A stretch of 64,000 bases of DNA from Acetobacteraceae bacterium (GCA_003164135.1 PLSD01000053.1:1-64000); one strand, 5' to 3'; counted from the stretch's first letter, positions 51,410 to 61,278 are shown. Made by a program: numbers and translations. The notes: generated by a model from the letters alone, not told the origin.

Positions 51410-52474
51410 ATGACGCAGACGCGCCATTATCTCGCGCTTGACGGGTTGCGCGGTATCGCCGCACTCGCGGTGGTTTCATTGCATGTCGCGGAATATTTCC
51501 GCCTGCCGGTGCAGCCGGGCCACGCTTATCTCGCGGTGGATTTCTTTTTCATGCTGAGCGGCTTCGTCATCGCCCATGCCTATGAGTCCCGGCTGCGCCG
51601 CGGCATGGGCGTGGCGCGTTTCCTGGCCGTCCGGCTCATCCGTTTGCAGCCGCTGGTGCTGTTGGGCGTGGCACTGGGCACCGGCGCCTATCTGCTGCAT
51701 GGCGGCACCGGTGTCGCCAGCGTACTGCTGGCGGCGGCCGCCAACGCGCTGCTACTGCCCTCGCCCTTCCTGCTGTGGCTGCGCCCTTGGGCCTTTCCGT
51801 TGGACACGCCGCTCTGGTCGCTGGCCTTCGAGATATGGATCAATCTTCTCTACGCGCTTTCATTCCGCCTGCTCACCCGCCGGACGCTCGGCTTGGCGCT
51901 GGCGCTGGGCGCCGGGCTCGTGCTCGCGGTGTCGCTCACCCATGGCGGGCTCAATGTCGGCTTTGCCTGGCAGGATTTCCCGCTCGGGAGCGCGCGGGTG
52001 CTGTTTCCCTTCGTCATGGGCGTGATGCTCTCGCGGTACGCCGGCATGGGTGCGTGGCGCCCGGCCTGGGCGCATGCGCTATGCGTGCCGCTGCTGGTCA
52101 TCCTATGCGCCCCCGCCTTCGGCGGCGGTTGGTACGATTCCGCTGCGGTGCTGCTGCTGTTTCCAGCCCTGCTGCTGGCGGCCGCCCACGCCCCCGCCAG
52201 CCGGCACCTCGACCCGCTCTGGCGGTGGCTCGGGCTGGTCTCCTACCCGGTCTACGTGGTGCATTACCCGTTCGTGGTTGTGGTCTCCAACCTGCTCAAA
52301 TCGGCCCATGCTGGTCCCGCCGCTGCTTGGGCTGGGGCAGGGGCGACGATTCTGCTGGTCGTGGTTTTCGCGGCGCTGGCCGAAAAATTCTACGACGCGC
52401 CGGTGCGCGCCTGGGCGTCACGACGCCCGTCCGTGTCCACTACCGGTGCAGGATATGATAAAGCAACCAGATGA
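51410..52474 (+). CDS. Acyltransferase 3 family membrane protein
   Basis: HYLALDGLRGIAALAVVSLHVAEYF; VDFFFMLSGFVIAHAYESRL. Confidence 0.92.
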   Translation: MTQTRHYLALDGLRGIAALAVVSLHVAEYFRLPVQPGHAYLAVDFFFMLSGFVIAHAYESRLRRGMGVARFLAVRLIRLQPLVLLGVALGTGAYLLHGGTGVASVLLAAAANALLLPSPFLLWLRPWAFPLDTPLWSLAFEIWINLLYALSFRLLTRRTLGLALALGAGLVLAVSLTHGGLNVGFAWQDFPLGSARVLFPFVMGVMLSRYAGMGAWRPAWAHALCVPLLVILCAPAFGGGWYDSAAVLLLFPALLLAAAHAPASRHLDPLWRWLGLVSYPVYVVHYPFVVVVSNLLKSAHAGPAAAWAGAGATILLVVVFAALAEKFYDAPVRAWASRRPSVSTTGAGYDKATR

Positions 52475-52721
52475 TCCCCGCCCACAGCACCAGCGAGGCC
52501 AGCGCCATGACGGCCAGCGCCGGGCCGGAAGGCAGGTGGGGGCCGGCAAGAAAATCCCGCCAGCGCCGCGCCACAGGGCCCGGTGCTGTATCCTCCCGGC
52601 CGGTGCCAGGCGCGGCTTTATAGCCAGCAACTTTGCCGTCCGCCTTCCGGGTGCCGCCAAGCTGCTGTACCATGTGCCGTGTCGCCATTTCCATTGTGGC
52701 CGGAGGAAAAATTTCTATCAA
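52440..52721 (-). CDS. Small membrane protein, single C-terminal TM segment
   Basis: 93 aa ending ALAVMALASLVLWAGIIWLLYHILHR; convergent with the acyltransferase. Confidence 0.4.
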   Translation of the reverse strand: MIEIFPPATMEMATRHMVQQLGGTRKADGKVAGYKAAPGTGREDTAPGPVARRWRDFLAGPHLPSGPALAVMALASLVLWAGIIWLLYHILHR

Positions 52722-52952
52722 TTCCGGGTTTAGATAACGTTAACACCATGACACCAAAGGTTGAATCCTAGTGGCTCAGGCTCGGCGAACTATAGGGATG
52801 TCACATCATTCACGTCAAATCACGGCTGCGTGCGGCAAATTCGTGAAAAAGCAGTAATAAACGCAAGAATTGTTGTGAAGCATTGCCGCCGTGAGATAAA
52901 CATCTCAGGCGCGGCGCTCGGCCGTGCCGGACCGGAAATCCTGGGGGTGAAG

Positions 52953-55577
52953 ATGAGCGGGACCTCCTCTCTCGACAGCGTTATGGCGACCGTTTCAACG
53001 GGCAGCGGCAAGACCCAGGAGTTGGTGCCGCTCTCCTCGGCCTCCGGCATTAGCGGCACCTTCGTGCCGGTCAGCCCGGTGGGCAGCATCGGCGCCAGCC
53101 CGCTCGCCGTGTATAACTGGGACCCTGCCACGCAGCTCGCCGGGTTTCTCGCATCACTTGCCGCGAGACAGGGGGCGCGCATCGTCACGGTCGGCGATTC
53201 CACCACGCTCGGTTTTGGCAGCGCGGCAGAGGGGTTCCGCGGCCTTTCCTATCCGGCCGAGCTGGCGCAGGCGCTCACCGGCCTCGGCGTCTCCGCGCAA
53301 TCCGACAATTTTCTCGGCCAGGGCAACGAGAACGGCGATACCACGGATGAGCGGGTGAGCCTCTCCGGCGGCGCCGCCTATGTTGGCTTGTACGATGCCG
53401 GCGGCCAGGTCATCGAGACCACTGCGGCGGGGCAGGCCATCAGCTTCACGCTCAACACGCCGGGCGAATACAACCAGCTCTCGGTCTCCTATGTCGATGC
53501 CGGCAGTGGCTCCATCACCGTCTCGGTGGACGGCACGGCGGTGGGTACGCTGCAATTTGGCAATTCTGGCAACACGCTGTCGCAGACCATCGCGATCCCA
53601 GCCGGGCTGCATGGCGAGGTCACGCTCACAGCCAATTCCGCAAGCCCTACCTATATCCAGGGCGCCGCCTTCTCCAGCAGTACTAGCAATCAGGTGCAGA
53701 TTTTCAATGCGGCCATCGGTGGCTGGGGGGCGGGCAACGCCAACACCAGCGTGTTCAACGGCCAGGTGCTGCACGGCTCCGCGGAAGGATTCGGCCAGGT
53801 GGCCGGCACTGCCGCACTCTCCCCCAACCTCGCGCTCATCGATCTCGGACTCAACGACATCACCGGCTTCACCAATAACGGCGTGCCGGTGCCAGCCGCC
53901 ACCATCGCCGCCAACATAGAACAGATCATCGCCACCTACCGCGCCATCGGCTGCGATGTCATCCTGGTCCTTCCCCAGCCCTTCTCGGACCCCACCTACG
54001 CCGCCGGCCTGCCCGCCCTGCGCGCCGCGCTGGAGCAGGTCTCACTGGCCGATAACGTGCCCATCATCGATCTCTCCGCCACCTATGGCAACAATTTCGC
54101 CGCCCTGAACGCCGCCGGGCTGATGTCCGACAATCTCCACCCGGACGCCACGCTCTACGCAGACATCGGCACGCAGATTGCCAACCTGCTGGCCAACGCC
54201 ATCAACGGCACCGGCACTCCCACCGCCGCCACCGTGCAGGGCACCAGCGGCAACGACACGCTGAGCAGCAGCGCCGCCACCAGCACGCTCATCGGTAATG
54301 GCGGCAGCGACACCTACAATGTAGCCGCCGGGGCCAGCGCCACCACCATCATCAACGGCGCCAGCACGCTGCCCGCGGGCGCGCTGGATTTCAGCGGCCT
54401 CTCCTACAACCAGCTCTGGTTTGGACAGTCCGGCGAAAACCTGGCCATCACCGTGCTCGGCACCGGCCAGTCGGTGGTGGTGCAGAATTGGTTCCTCCAG
54501 GCCGGCAGCGAACTGGCGGACCTCACCACCAGCGACGGCACGCTGCTGGCCGCCAATGTCGCGGCGTTGACCACCGCCATGCAGGCGTTCCTCACGCTCA
54601 ACCCAGGCTTCAACCCGGCCACATCCAGCGCCACCAGCCTGGCGGATTCACTCTTCGCCGGCACGCTCGCCAGCGCCGTGCAGGCCAATTGGACCACAAG
54701 CGGCATCAGCCCGCCTTGTTTCTGTCCTGGCACCCTCATCGCTACGCCGGGCGGTCCTGTACCGGTGGAAAATCTCCGTGCCGGTGATCTCGTCACCACC
54801 ATGTATGCCGGCCGGCAACGGATCAAATGGATCGGGCGGCGCACTTACAAGGGCGCCTTCGCCAATACGCCTCTCACGTTGCCCATTTGCCTCCTGCCCG
54901 GCGCCATCGCGGATGGGATTCCGGCCCGCGAGCTGCGTGTGTCCCCAGGTCATGCCATCGTCCTGGAGGGTTGGCTGGTCTATGCCGCACGGTTGGTCAA
55001 CGACGGCGCCATCTTTCAGCACGCTGCCCAGGAGAGCGTTACCTATTTCCATATCGAGCTGGACACCCACGAAATCATTTTCGCGGAGGATTGCCCGGTG
55101 GAGAGCTATCGGGAGGAAGGCCAGCGCCGCCAGTTCGAAAATGCCGGCGAGTATGAGCAGTTGTATCCCGGCCCCGAGACCGCGCTAACTCTGTGCCTGC
55201 CGCGCCTGGAAGGCGGCTTCGCGCTGGATGCCGTCCTGCGCCGGCTTGCCGCGCGCGCTGGCGGCGTTGTCCCGGGGGCGGGTGATGGTGGCCTGCGCGG
55301 CTATGTGGACGTCGCCGGGCCACGCCGCTGTGCCGGCTGGGCGCAAGCCGAGGCAGCGCCGGAAGCGCCGGTCTGCCTCGATATTTTTGTGGATCAGCGC
55401 CGTGCCGGGCGGGTGCTTGCCAACCGCTACCGCGGGGACTTGCGCGCCGCAGGGCTGGGCAGTGGCAACCATGGCTTTGAACTGGACTTGCCGGACGGCA
55501 TTCGAGGCACCAGCGAGGTGCGCCGCGCCAGTGACCAGGCCGTGCTGCGCTTAAGCACGGCCGCTAGCCAACCATAA
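52953..55577 (+). CDS. SGNH/GDSL hydrolase with RTX-like region and C-terminal Hedgehog/intein (Hint) autoprocessing domain
   Basis: IVTVGDSTTLGFGSAAEG; LIDLGLNDITGF; GNDTLSSSAATSTLIGNGGSDTYNV; CFCPGTLIATPGGPVPVENLRAGDLVTT; start at MSGTSSLDS. Confidence 0.88.
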   Translation: MSGTSSLDSVMATVSTGSGKTQELVPLSSASGISGTFVPVSPVGSIGASPLAVYNWDPATQLAGFLASLAARQGARIVTVGDSTTLGFGSAAEGFRGLSYPAELAQALTGLGVSAQSDNFLGQGNENGDTTDERVSLSGGAAYVGLYDAGGQVIETTAAGQAISFTLNTPGEYNQLSVSYVDAGSGSITVSVDGTAVGTLQFGNSGNTLSQTIAIPAGLHGEVTLTANSASPTYIQGAAFSSSTSNQVQIFNAAIGGWGAGNANTSVFNGQVLHGSAEGFGQVAGTAALSPNLALIDLGLNDITGFTNNGVPVPAATIAANIEQIIATYRAIGCDVILVLPQPFSDPTYAAGLPALRAALEQVSLADNVPIIDLSATYGNNFAALNAAGLMSDNLHPDATLYADIGTQIANLLANAINGTGTPTAATVQGTSGNDTLSSSAATSTLIGNGGSDTYNVAAGASATTIINGASTLPAGALDFSGLSYNQLWFGQSGENLAITVLGTGQSVVVQNWFLQAGSELADLTTSDGTLLAANVAALTTAMQAFLTLNPGFNPATSSATSLADSLFAGTLASAVQANWTTSGISPPCFCPGTLIATPGGPVPVENLRAGDLVTTMYAGRQRIKWIGRRTYKGAFANTPLTLPICLLPGAIADGIPARELRVSPGHAIVLEGWLVYAARLVNDGAIFQHAAQESVTYFHIELDTHEIIFAEDCPVESYREEGQRRQFENAGEYEQLYPGPETALTLCLPRLEGGFALDAVLRRLAARAGGVVPGAGDGGLRGYVDVAGPRRCAGWAQAEAAPEAPVCLDIFVDQRRAGRVLANRYRGDLRAAGLGSGNHGFELDLPDGIRGTSEVRRASDQAVLRLSTAASQP

Positions 55578-55599
55578 GGAGTGGCTTAGGCAGCGCAAG

Positions 55600-56337
55600 T
55601 TGCTCGTCGGAAAATCGTCCCACTTGTCCCAGCCGGATTCCGGCGCGCAAAGCATCCCGCCGCTGGCGCTGCGTCGGCTGATTGCGTCCGTCGGGGCCGG
55701 CGATGCGCGCACCGCTTTCGCTGCTGCTCTACAGGCTGTACGAGGCGCGTCTGGCATCAGGTCACCGCGCGCGCGTATTGTTGAGAAAGGCCGGCTGAAA
55801 GGCGGCATCTTCCCGCAAATCGCAACAAACGGCAGAGAGACGGCCGCCGGAAACACGGAAAATGATAGACTCGCCAATGTCCCAAACTCAAAAAGTGGCT
55901 ATTTCCTTGGCAAAAGGAGTAGATTAGCCGTTCATCGGGGAAATCTCGAATTAAATAATTCAATCGAAATCAGAAGTCTGATCGCCATAATAGATAAGGA
56001 TGCCGGCTTCGAGTCTCTGCCGTATTTTGTGTTTCTAGCATTGACCCTTGCGCTGATGGTTAGTGCCAGGGAGTCGCAAGCCTCACCTTCCAAACCACCG
56101 GGGCAGCAAGGGCGGAGTTCGTTTGCACATATGCCGCGGTATCCCGTGCCGGAGAGTTACAAGGCGGCGACCCGGCAGCGGCATGAGGTTTATAGCCGGC
56201 TTTTAAGCCAGTTGCATGGGCATGCGCAGCGGGAGTTGGAAAGTGAGGAACGAGCCTGGAACCATGACCGTCACAGAATTTGCGCCAAGACCACCAATTA
56301 TGGTTGCGCCACGACGCTGACCGAGATCCGAGCTTGA
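55600..56337 (+). CDS. Hypothetical protein; only the C-terminal about 100 aa looks coding (possibly secreted)
   Basis: TLALMVSARESQASP hydrophobic segment; Cys-containing C-terminus; upstream part of the ORF is low-quality. Confidence 0.25.
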   Translation: MLVGKSSHLSQPDSGAQSIPPLALRRLIASVGAGDARTAFAAALQAVRGASGIRSPRARIVEKGRLKGGIFPQIATNGRETAAGNTENDRLANVPNSKSGYFLGKRSRLAVHRGNLELNNSIEIRSLIAIIDKDAGFESLPYFVFLALTLALMVSARESQASPSKPPGQQGRSSFAHMPRYPVPESYKAATRQRHEVYSRLLSQLHGHAQRELESEERAWNHDRHRICAKTTNYGCATTLTEIRA

Positions 56338-57095
56338 GCTACACTTTCTTGTAGAGCCGCCGCTTTTTGAAATGCCTTTCCATCGATTCAAGCTCAGGGG
56401 TGGAGATCTTGGAGATGAATATGTCTGCGTCGTGCACTACGTTACGCGGGCACGTCAGCGCGATCCCATCGGTCTCAAGAACCGGGCTGACTGGGATAAG
56501 AAGTTCATGGCGTTTCCCGCCCCCTTTTGCCCGGTGGACGTCGGCGGCGCGATCATAACGGCGGATGGCATCTGTTACGTGACCGCGCCGCTAACACCGT
56601 CGCCCGCTGAACACGAGTGGAGAACTCTGAAAAGGCTTCTGCCGCTCGGCGCACCTTACCCGTGCTGGCCGCATTCGGAAACATCTCCAGGCTGTTGCAT
56701 CGACCGGTTGAACCCACCGGGGCTATCTTTTGATGCGCAAGCGCCAGGCGAAACTGGGCATTGATATCGCCGCGCTCACGCCCCTGCCCGTCATAGCCTA
56801 TCCAGCGTCTCAGGCGGGCGGAAAGTGGCCAAAAGGAGCCCAGTTCACCACCTGGGGGATGTAGCCGTGACGCCCCCCCCGAGGCAGTAAGGTTAGCCCC
56901 ACAGAGAAGGATGAAAGATCAACTAAGCAGCCACGATCTTTCGCCGCGTGTGACTACCTGCGCACGTATCCGCGCGAGGGGGTAAAAAGGCATCACGAAG
57001 TTGTGATAATAGCCTATCTCCCGGCAGCCGATGTTGCTGTTTTGTAGCTATCTCGCCGGGCGGTCGATTTTTTTGCCTGTAACCCATTGAAATCA

Positions 57096-57172
57096 TGGCG
57101 GACCCGACGCGATTCGAACGCGTGACCTTTGCCTTCGGAGGGCAACGCTCTATCCAGCTGAGCTACGGGTCC
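57096..57172 (-). tRNA. tRNA-Arg (anticodon CCG), CCA encoded
   Basis: Revcomp GGACCCGTAGCTCAGCTGGATAGAGCGTTGCCCTCCGAAGGCAAAGGTCACGCGTTCGAATCGCGTCGGGTCCGCCA folds as a cloverleaf; loop CTCCGAA. Confidence 0.95.
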
Positions 57173-57333
57173 GTATGGCGGAGCTTCTATCTGAAAACCC
57201 CTCACCCGGCAACGGTAATGGCAGGCGTCGGCTTGTGCTGTTTCGCGGCGCCGGGGCGCGCGGCTGGGAGGCGCTCCAGCCACTAAAAATTACAGCATTG
57301 TAAATACCCCCCAACTTGCTAGCCTGCGCCCAA

Positions 57334-58350
57334 ATGGTCGGCTCCTTGCAAACTGAGAGAAGCGTTGCGCTGGTGGCCGGCGCCGGCGGCTTTATCGGTG
57401 GCTGGCTGACGAAGCGGCTGCTCGAGACCGGGCATCATGTCCGTTGTGCCGACATTAAACCCCTGGCCGCCTGGTGGCAGCGGCATCCACAGGCGGAAAA
57501 CCTGGCGCTAGACCTGCGCGACCCCGCTGCCTGCCGCCACGCGGTGGCCGGTTGCAGCCATGTGTATAATCTGGCCGCCGATATGGGCGGCATGGGTTAT
57601 ATCGAGACCCATAAGGCCAACTGCATGCTCTCCGTGCTCATCAACACCAACCTGCTCCTGGCGTCGCGGGAGGCGGCGGTGGCGCGGTACTTCTTCGCCT
57701 CCTCGGCCTGCGTCTACGCGGCGGACAAGCAGGTGGATACGGCGGTCACGCCCTTGCGGGAGGCCGATGCCTATCCCGCAATGCCCGAGGACGGTTACGG
57801 CTGGGAGAAATTGTTCTCCGAGCGCATGTGCAGGCATTTCCGCGAGGACTTTGGCTTGCCGACGGTCTGCGCCCGTTACCATAACGTCTACGGCCCGTAT
57901 TCCAGCTGGAATGATGGCCGGGAGAAAGCCCCCGCGGCGATCTGCCGTAAGGTGATTATGGCCAAAAATGCGGGCGAGCGCCATATCGAAATCTGGGGCG
58001 ATGGCCGGCAGACCCGCAGCTTCATGTACATCGACGATTGCATAAAAGGCACGTTGGACTTGGTGGAACGCAATATCGCCGTGCCGGTGAACCTGGGCTC
58101 GGCCGAGTTGGTGACCATCGACCAGCTTACCGGCATGGTGGAGGCCATTGCGGGCATCACCTTGCAACGGCGCTACAACACCAGCGCGCCGCAGGGGGTG
58201 CGTGGCCGTAACTCAGACAACACTCTCCTCCGCAGCCTGCTGGACTGGGAGCCAGCAATTCCGCTGCGAACCGGGCTGGAAAAGACCTATCGTTGGATTG
58301 AGGGTCAGATCAGCGCCGCAGCCGCTTCCCCAGCCGGTACAGCCTCCTGA
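57334..58350 (+). CDS. GDP-mannose 3,5-epimerase-like NAD-dependent epimerase
   Basis: VYNLAADMGGMGYIETH; FASSACVYA; GREKAPAAICRKV; IWGDGRQTRSFMYIDDC; PQGVRGRNSDNTLL resemble plant GME. Confidence 0.85.
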   Translation: MVGSLQTERSVALVAGAGGFIGGWLTKRLLETGHHVRCADIKPLAAWWQRHPQAENLALDLRDPAACRHAVAGCSHVYNLAADMGGMGYIETHKANCMLSVLINTNLLLASREAAVARYFFASSACVYAADKQVDTAVTPLREADAYPAMPEDGYGWEKLFSERMCRHFREDFGLPTVCARYHNVYGPYSSWNDGREKAPAAICRKVIMAKNAGERHIEIWGDGRQTRSFMYIDDCIKGTLDLVERNIAVPVNLGSAELVTIDQLTGMVEAIAGITLQRRYNTSAPQGVRGRNSDNTLLRSLLDWEPAIPLRTGLEKTYRWIEGQISAAAASPAGTAS

Positions 58351-59272
58351 ACAACGGAAACAGCGGTTTTCCCCAGCCGGTCCTCAACCATAACTCCAGC
58401 ATCCATGCCGCGGCCCAGGTGTAACCGTGCCATGCTTGCGCCGGTGTTTCGCAATAAACCAGCCGCAGCCTTGGGTTTATGTAACCGGCGGTGGTGGCAA
58501 CATTGCTGGTGACGTGCAGCAGCACTTGGCAGCGCGCGAGCAGCAAGCAATCCACCAGCACCTGCTCGCCCAGCTTCAGCGACGGATCAACCGTGATGTG
58601 GTGCATCTGGTCCACCGCGCCGGCATCCGCACGGGAGACCGCTGGTTGCAGCACCAGGGCATCGCCGAATGCCACCTGAAACACTGCAACCGCCGGCTCG
58701 AAATCCGTCGCCAGAAAAATCGCCGCGTCCCGCCCCGCGGGTAGCAGGGCGCGCACCCGCTCAACAAAAACCTCCGGCGGCGGAATCGGGCTCGGACATT
58801 CCACGCCATGGCGCGGGTTGCGGTAATGCACGCCGATGCAAAACCGCCCGGCCACGCGAGCGTTAAAAATTGCCTCGGCGCGCGCGGTTAAAAACGGTTT
58901 TATGGTGACGTAGCGGCTAAACAGCGCATGATAGCGCCGGCGCCAAAACGGATTGAATTTGTAGGTGGCATACGCCTCCTTGCCGGAAATCAGCGTGGCG
59001 CGTGGGGTAGGATAATCCCACACATCGAACTGTCTTGCTGGAATTTGCGCAAACCGTAACGGTTCAAAGAAATGCAGCCAAACATTGCCATCCTGGCGAT
59101 CGCCATAAACAAAATGCGAACCGTTGTTGGGTGCGGTCCAGTCCACCGTCGCGGCCACGCAGCCATTGTGCCCCAACAGGGCTTCAAGGTTGCTCATTAC
59201 GCAGTTGAAGTTGGAAAAAAATCCGCCGTCGCGTGAGTGGATGAGCATGGTTGCGGGCTCCATGCGCGGCAT
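58310..59272 (-). CDS. Putative fucosyltransferase/NodZ-like glycosyltransferase
   Basis: GGFFSNFNCVMSNLEALLGHNG; RFCIGVHYRNPRHG; CQVLLHVTSNVATTAGYINP. Confidence 0.5.
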   Translation of the reverse strand: MPRMEPATMLIHSRDGGFFSNFNCVMSNLEALLGHNGCVAATVDWTAPNNGSHFVYGDRQDGNVWLHFFEPLRFAQIPARQFDVWDYPTPRATLISGKEAYATYKFNPFWRRRYHALFSRYVTIKPFLTARAEAIFNARVAGRFCIGVHYRNPRHGVECPSPIPPPEVFVERVRALLPAGRDAAIFLATDFEPAVAVFQVAFGDALVLQPAVSRADAGAVDQMHHITVDPSLKLGEQVLVDCLLLARCQVLLHVTSNVATTAGYINPRLRLVYCETPAQAWHGYTWAAAWMLELWLRTGWGKPLFPLFRRLYRLGKRLRR

Positions 59273-60537
59273 TACCGGACGTCGAGCGGGCTATTGGCGG
59301 GCAGTATCCGCCAGGGGTCGAACACGATGACCTTCGTGCCGTCCGTGCGGGTTACCTCCGGCAGCGCCGCGCATAACGGGTCGTCGTTGGCGATCAGCAC
59401 GGTATCCGCCCCGGTAACGCAGGCCACTAGTGTGGTGGCACGGATAACGCTAGGCAGATCGGGCCGCGCCAGAGGGTCCCATGCGCGGACCTGAAAGCCC
59501 GCCTGGGCCAGTTGGGTGGCGATGGCGACTGCCGGACTTGCCGTCAGCACATCTGTTTTTGCCCTGAAGGCAAGACCAAGAATCGCAATCACACCTCCCG
59601 CCGGAGTAGCCCCCGCCAGTTGCGCGGTGAGTGCCGCCTGCTGCGCCGCATTCATACGCGCGGTGGCGGTGGCGAGCGGCACGATCAAGCCCAGTGGTGC
59701 TGCCAAGGCTTCCAGCGCGCCGGTGTCGCGGGCAAAGCAGGGGCCGCCGTAAGGCATCGCCGCGCGCAGGAATTTCGGGCCTATCCGCCGGTCGTGCCCC
59801 AGCACATCCAGCACCTGCGCGGCATCGGCACCCTCAATTCTGCCGCACAGCTCGCCGACCATGTTGGCGAAGGTGATTTTGGTAATAATGTAGTTATTCA
59901 AGGTAATTTTCGCGAGTTCCGCATCCAGCAGGCTGTGGTGCAGCACGGCCGGCTGGTTTTGCAGAATGCTGGCAAACAACGCCGCCACCACCGCCCCGGC
60001 CGGCGCGCCGGACTCGCCAATCAGCAGAAAATCCGGGTTGCGGTAGTCGTGCAGCAGCGAGCCAATGGCCCCGAATGCCGGGCAATAACAAATGCCCAGC
60101 GCTTCCCCCAGTTGGCGGCCGGAGCTTTCCTCCAACGCCGCGCGCACCGGCCCGGCGCAGCTTCCGGGCATCACCGTGCTGAGTACCGCCACCACATGCG
60201 GCCGGGTGTGACCACGCAGGGCACCGCCGATCGTCCGCGCCGCCGCCAGCACATAGGCGCCGTCGTAACCGCCGCTGGCATCCGCCGGCGAGGGGACGGC
60301 GATGATCGACACATCGCTGGCAACTGCATCGGCGGCATCCACAGTAAAATGCATGTTCGCGGCAACACCCCGGCATAATTCTGTCAGCCCCGGCTCGTGC
60401 CAGCCCACCTCGCCAAGCCGCAGCGCCGCCACATGCGCGGGGTCAAGGTCCACGCCCAGAACCGCATGACCCGCACCGGCCAGCAGAGCCGCCAGCGGCA
60501 GGCCGAGATGCCCGAGACCGAAAACTGAAATCCGCAT
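59272..60537 (-). CDS. UDP-glucose/GDP-mannose dehydrogenase family protein
   Basis: MRISVFGLGHLGLPLAALLAGAGHAVLGVDLD; MPYGGPCFARDTGALE; ILGLAFRAKTDVLTASPAV. Confidence 0.9.
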   Translation of the reverse strand: MRISVFGLGHLGLPLAALLAGAGHAVLGVDLDPAHVAALRLGEVGWHEPGLTELCRGVAANMHFTVDAADAVASDVSIIAVPSPADASGGYDGAYVLAAARTIGGALRGHTRPHVVAVLSTVMPGSCAGPVRAALEESSGRQLGEALGICYCPAFGAIGSLLHDYRNPDFLLIGESGAPAGAVVAALFASILQNQPAVLHHSLLDAELAKITLNNYIITKITFANMVGELCGRIEGADAAQVLDVLGHDRRIGPKFLRAAMPYGGPCFARDTGALEALAAPLGLIVPLATATARMNAAQQAALTAQLAGATPAGGVIAILGLAFRAKTDVLTASPAVAIATQLAQAGFQVRAWDPLARPDLPSVIRATTLVACVTGADTVLIANDDPLCAALPEVTRTDGTKVIVFDPWRILPANSPLDVR

Positions 60538-60597
60538 TATCTATCCATTGTTGCGCGCGGTAATGAAATTCTCATAGCACGAACCGCCGCAACGGCT

Positions 60598-61278
60598 TCA
60601 GCAGATATCCCGCGCCAAAAGTATCAGCGGCAAATGGTCGGGCACCGCGAACTGGCAGCCTTGCAGGCTGGAAATTTTTGCCACCTGCACCGCCTTCGCG
60701 TCATCACCGGCCTGTAAAGTCAGGTCGCGCAAATTGCCCGGCAGCTTGAAGCGGAATCCCTGCGTCGAGACACCGAAAACATCGCCCTGCCGGATCTGCG
60801 TACCTGGCAGGTTGTTCCAGGCCACGCGAATGTCAAAGGGCCGGTCATACAGGCGCCGTCCAACCGGCACCCCCGCGACACGCCGCAACAGCCCCTCATC
60901 AATCCCGGTTTCCTCAACCGCCTCACGGATGGCCGCTTCCAGCGGGTCTTCCACGGCGCCGTGGACGGTATCCAAAAACCCGCCCGGCAACGCCAGCAAC
61001 CCCACGCCGGGGTTATGCATTCGGGTAATCAGCACCACCTGGTCAAAATCATCGAGTAAAATAGCATCGGCTGCATGGCGCAGATGCAGCGCCACCAAAC
61101 CGGCACCGGGCACTTCAACGCTGCCCAGATCATGCACTGCCCGGCCCGGAACATCCCCGATACCGGCGGCGATGAAGCGATCGGCGATCTGCCGCTGCAA
61201 GGCGGCATCCACGATCATATGGTCTTTGACGATGGTCACAGGTTTTATTCCCCAGACAGGCGACAAAAAAAGGGGCAC
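60598..61278 (-). CDS. NUDIX hydrolase
   Basis: GGFLDTVHGAVEDPLEAAIREAVEETGI Nudix-box-like; true start may be internal. Confidence 0.8.
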   Translation of the reverse strand: MPLFLSPVWGIKPVTIVKDHMIVDAALQRQIADRFIAAGIGDVPGRAVHDLGSVEVPGAGLVALHLRHAADAILLDDFDQVVLITRMHNPGVGLLALPGGFLDTVHGAVEDPLEAAIREAVEETGIDEGLLRRVAGVPVGRRLYDRPFDIRVAWNNLPGTQIRQGDVFGVSTQGFRFKLPGNLRDLTLQAGDDAKAVQVAKISSLQGCQFAVPDHLPLILLARDIC

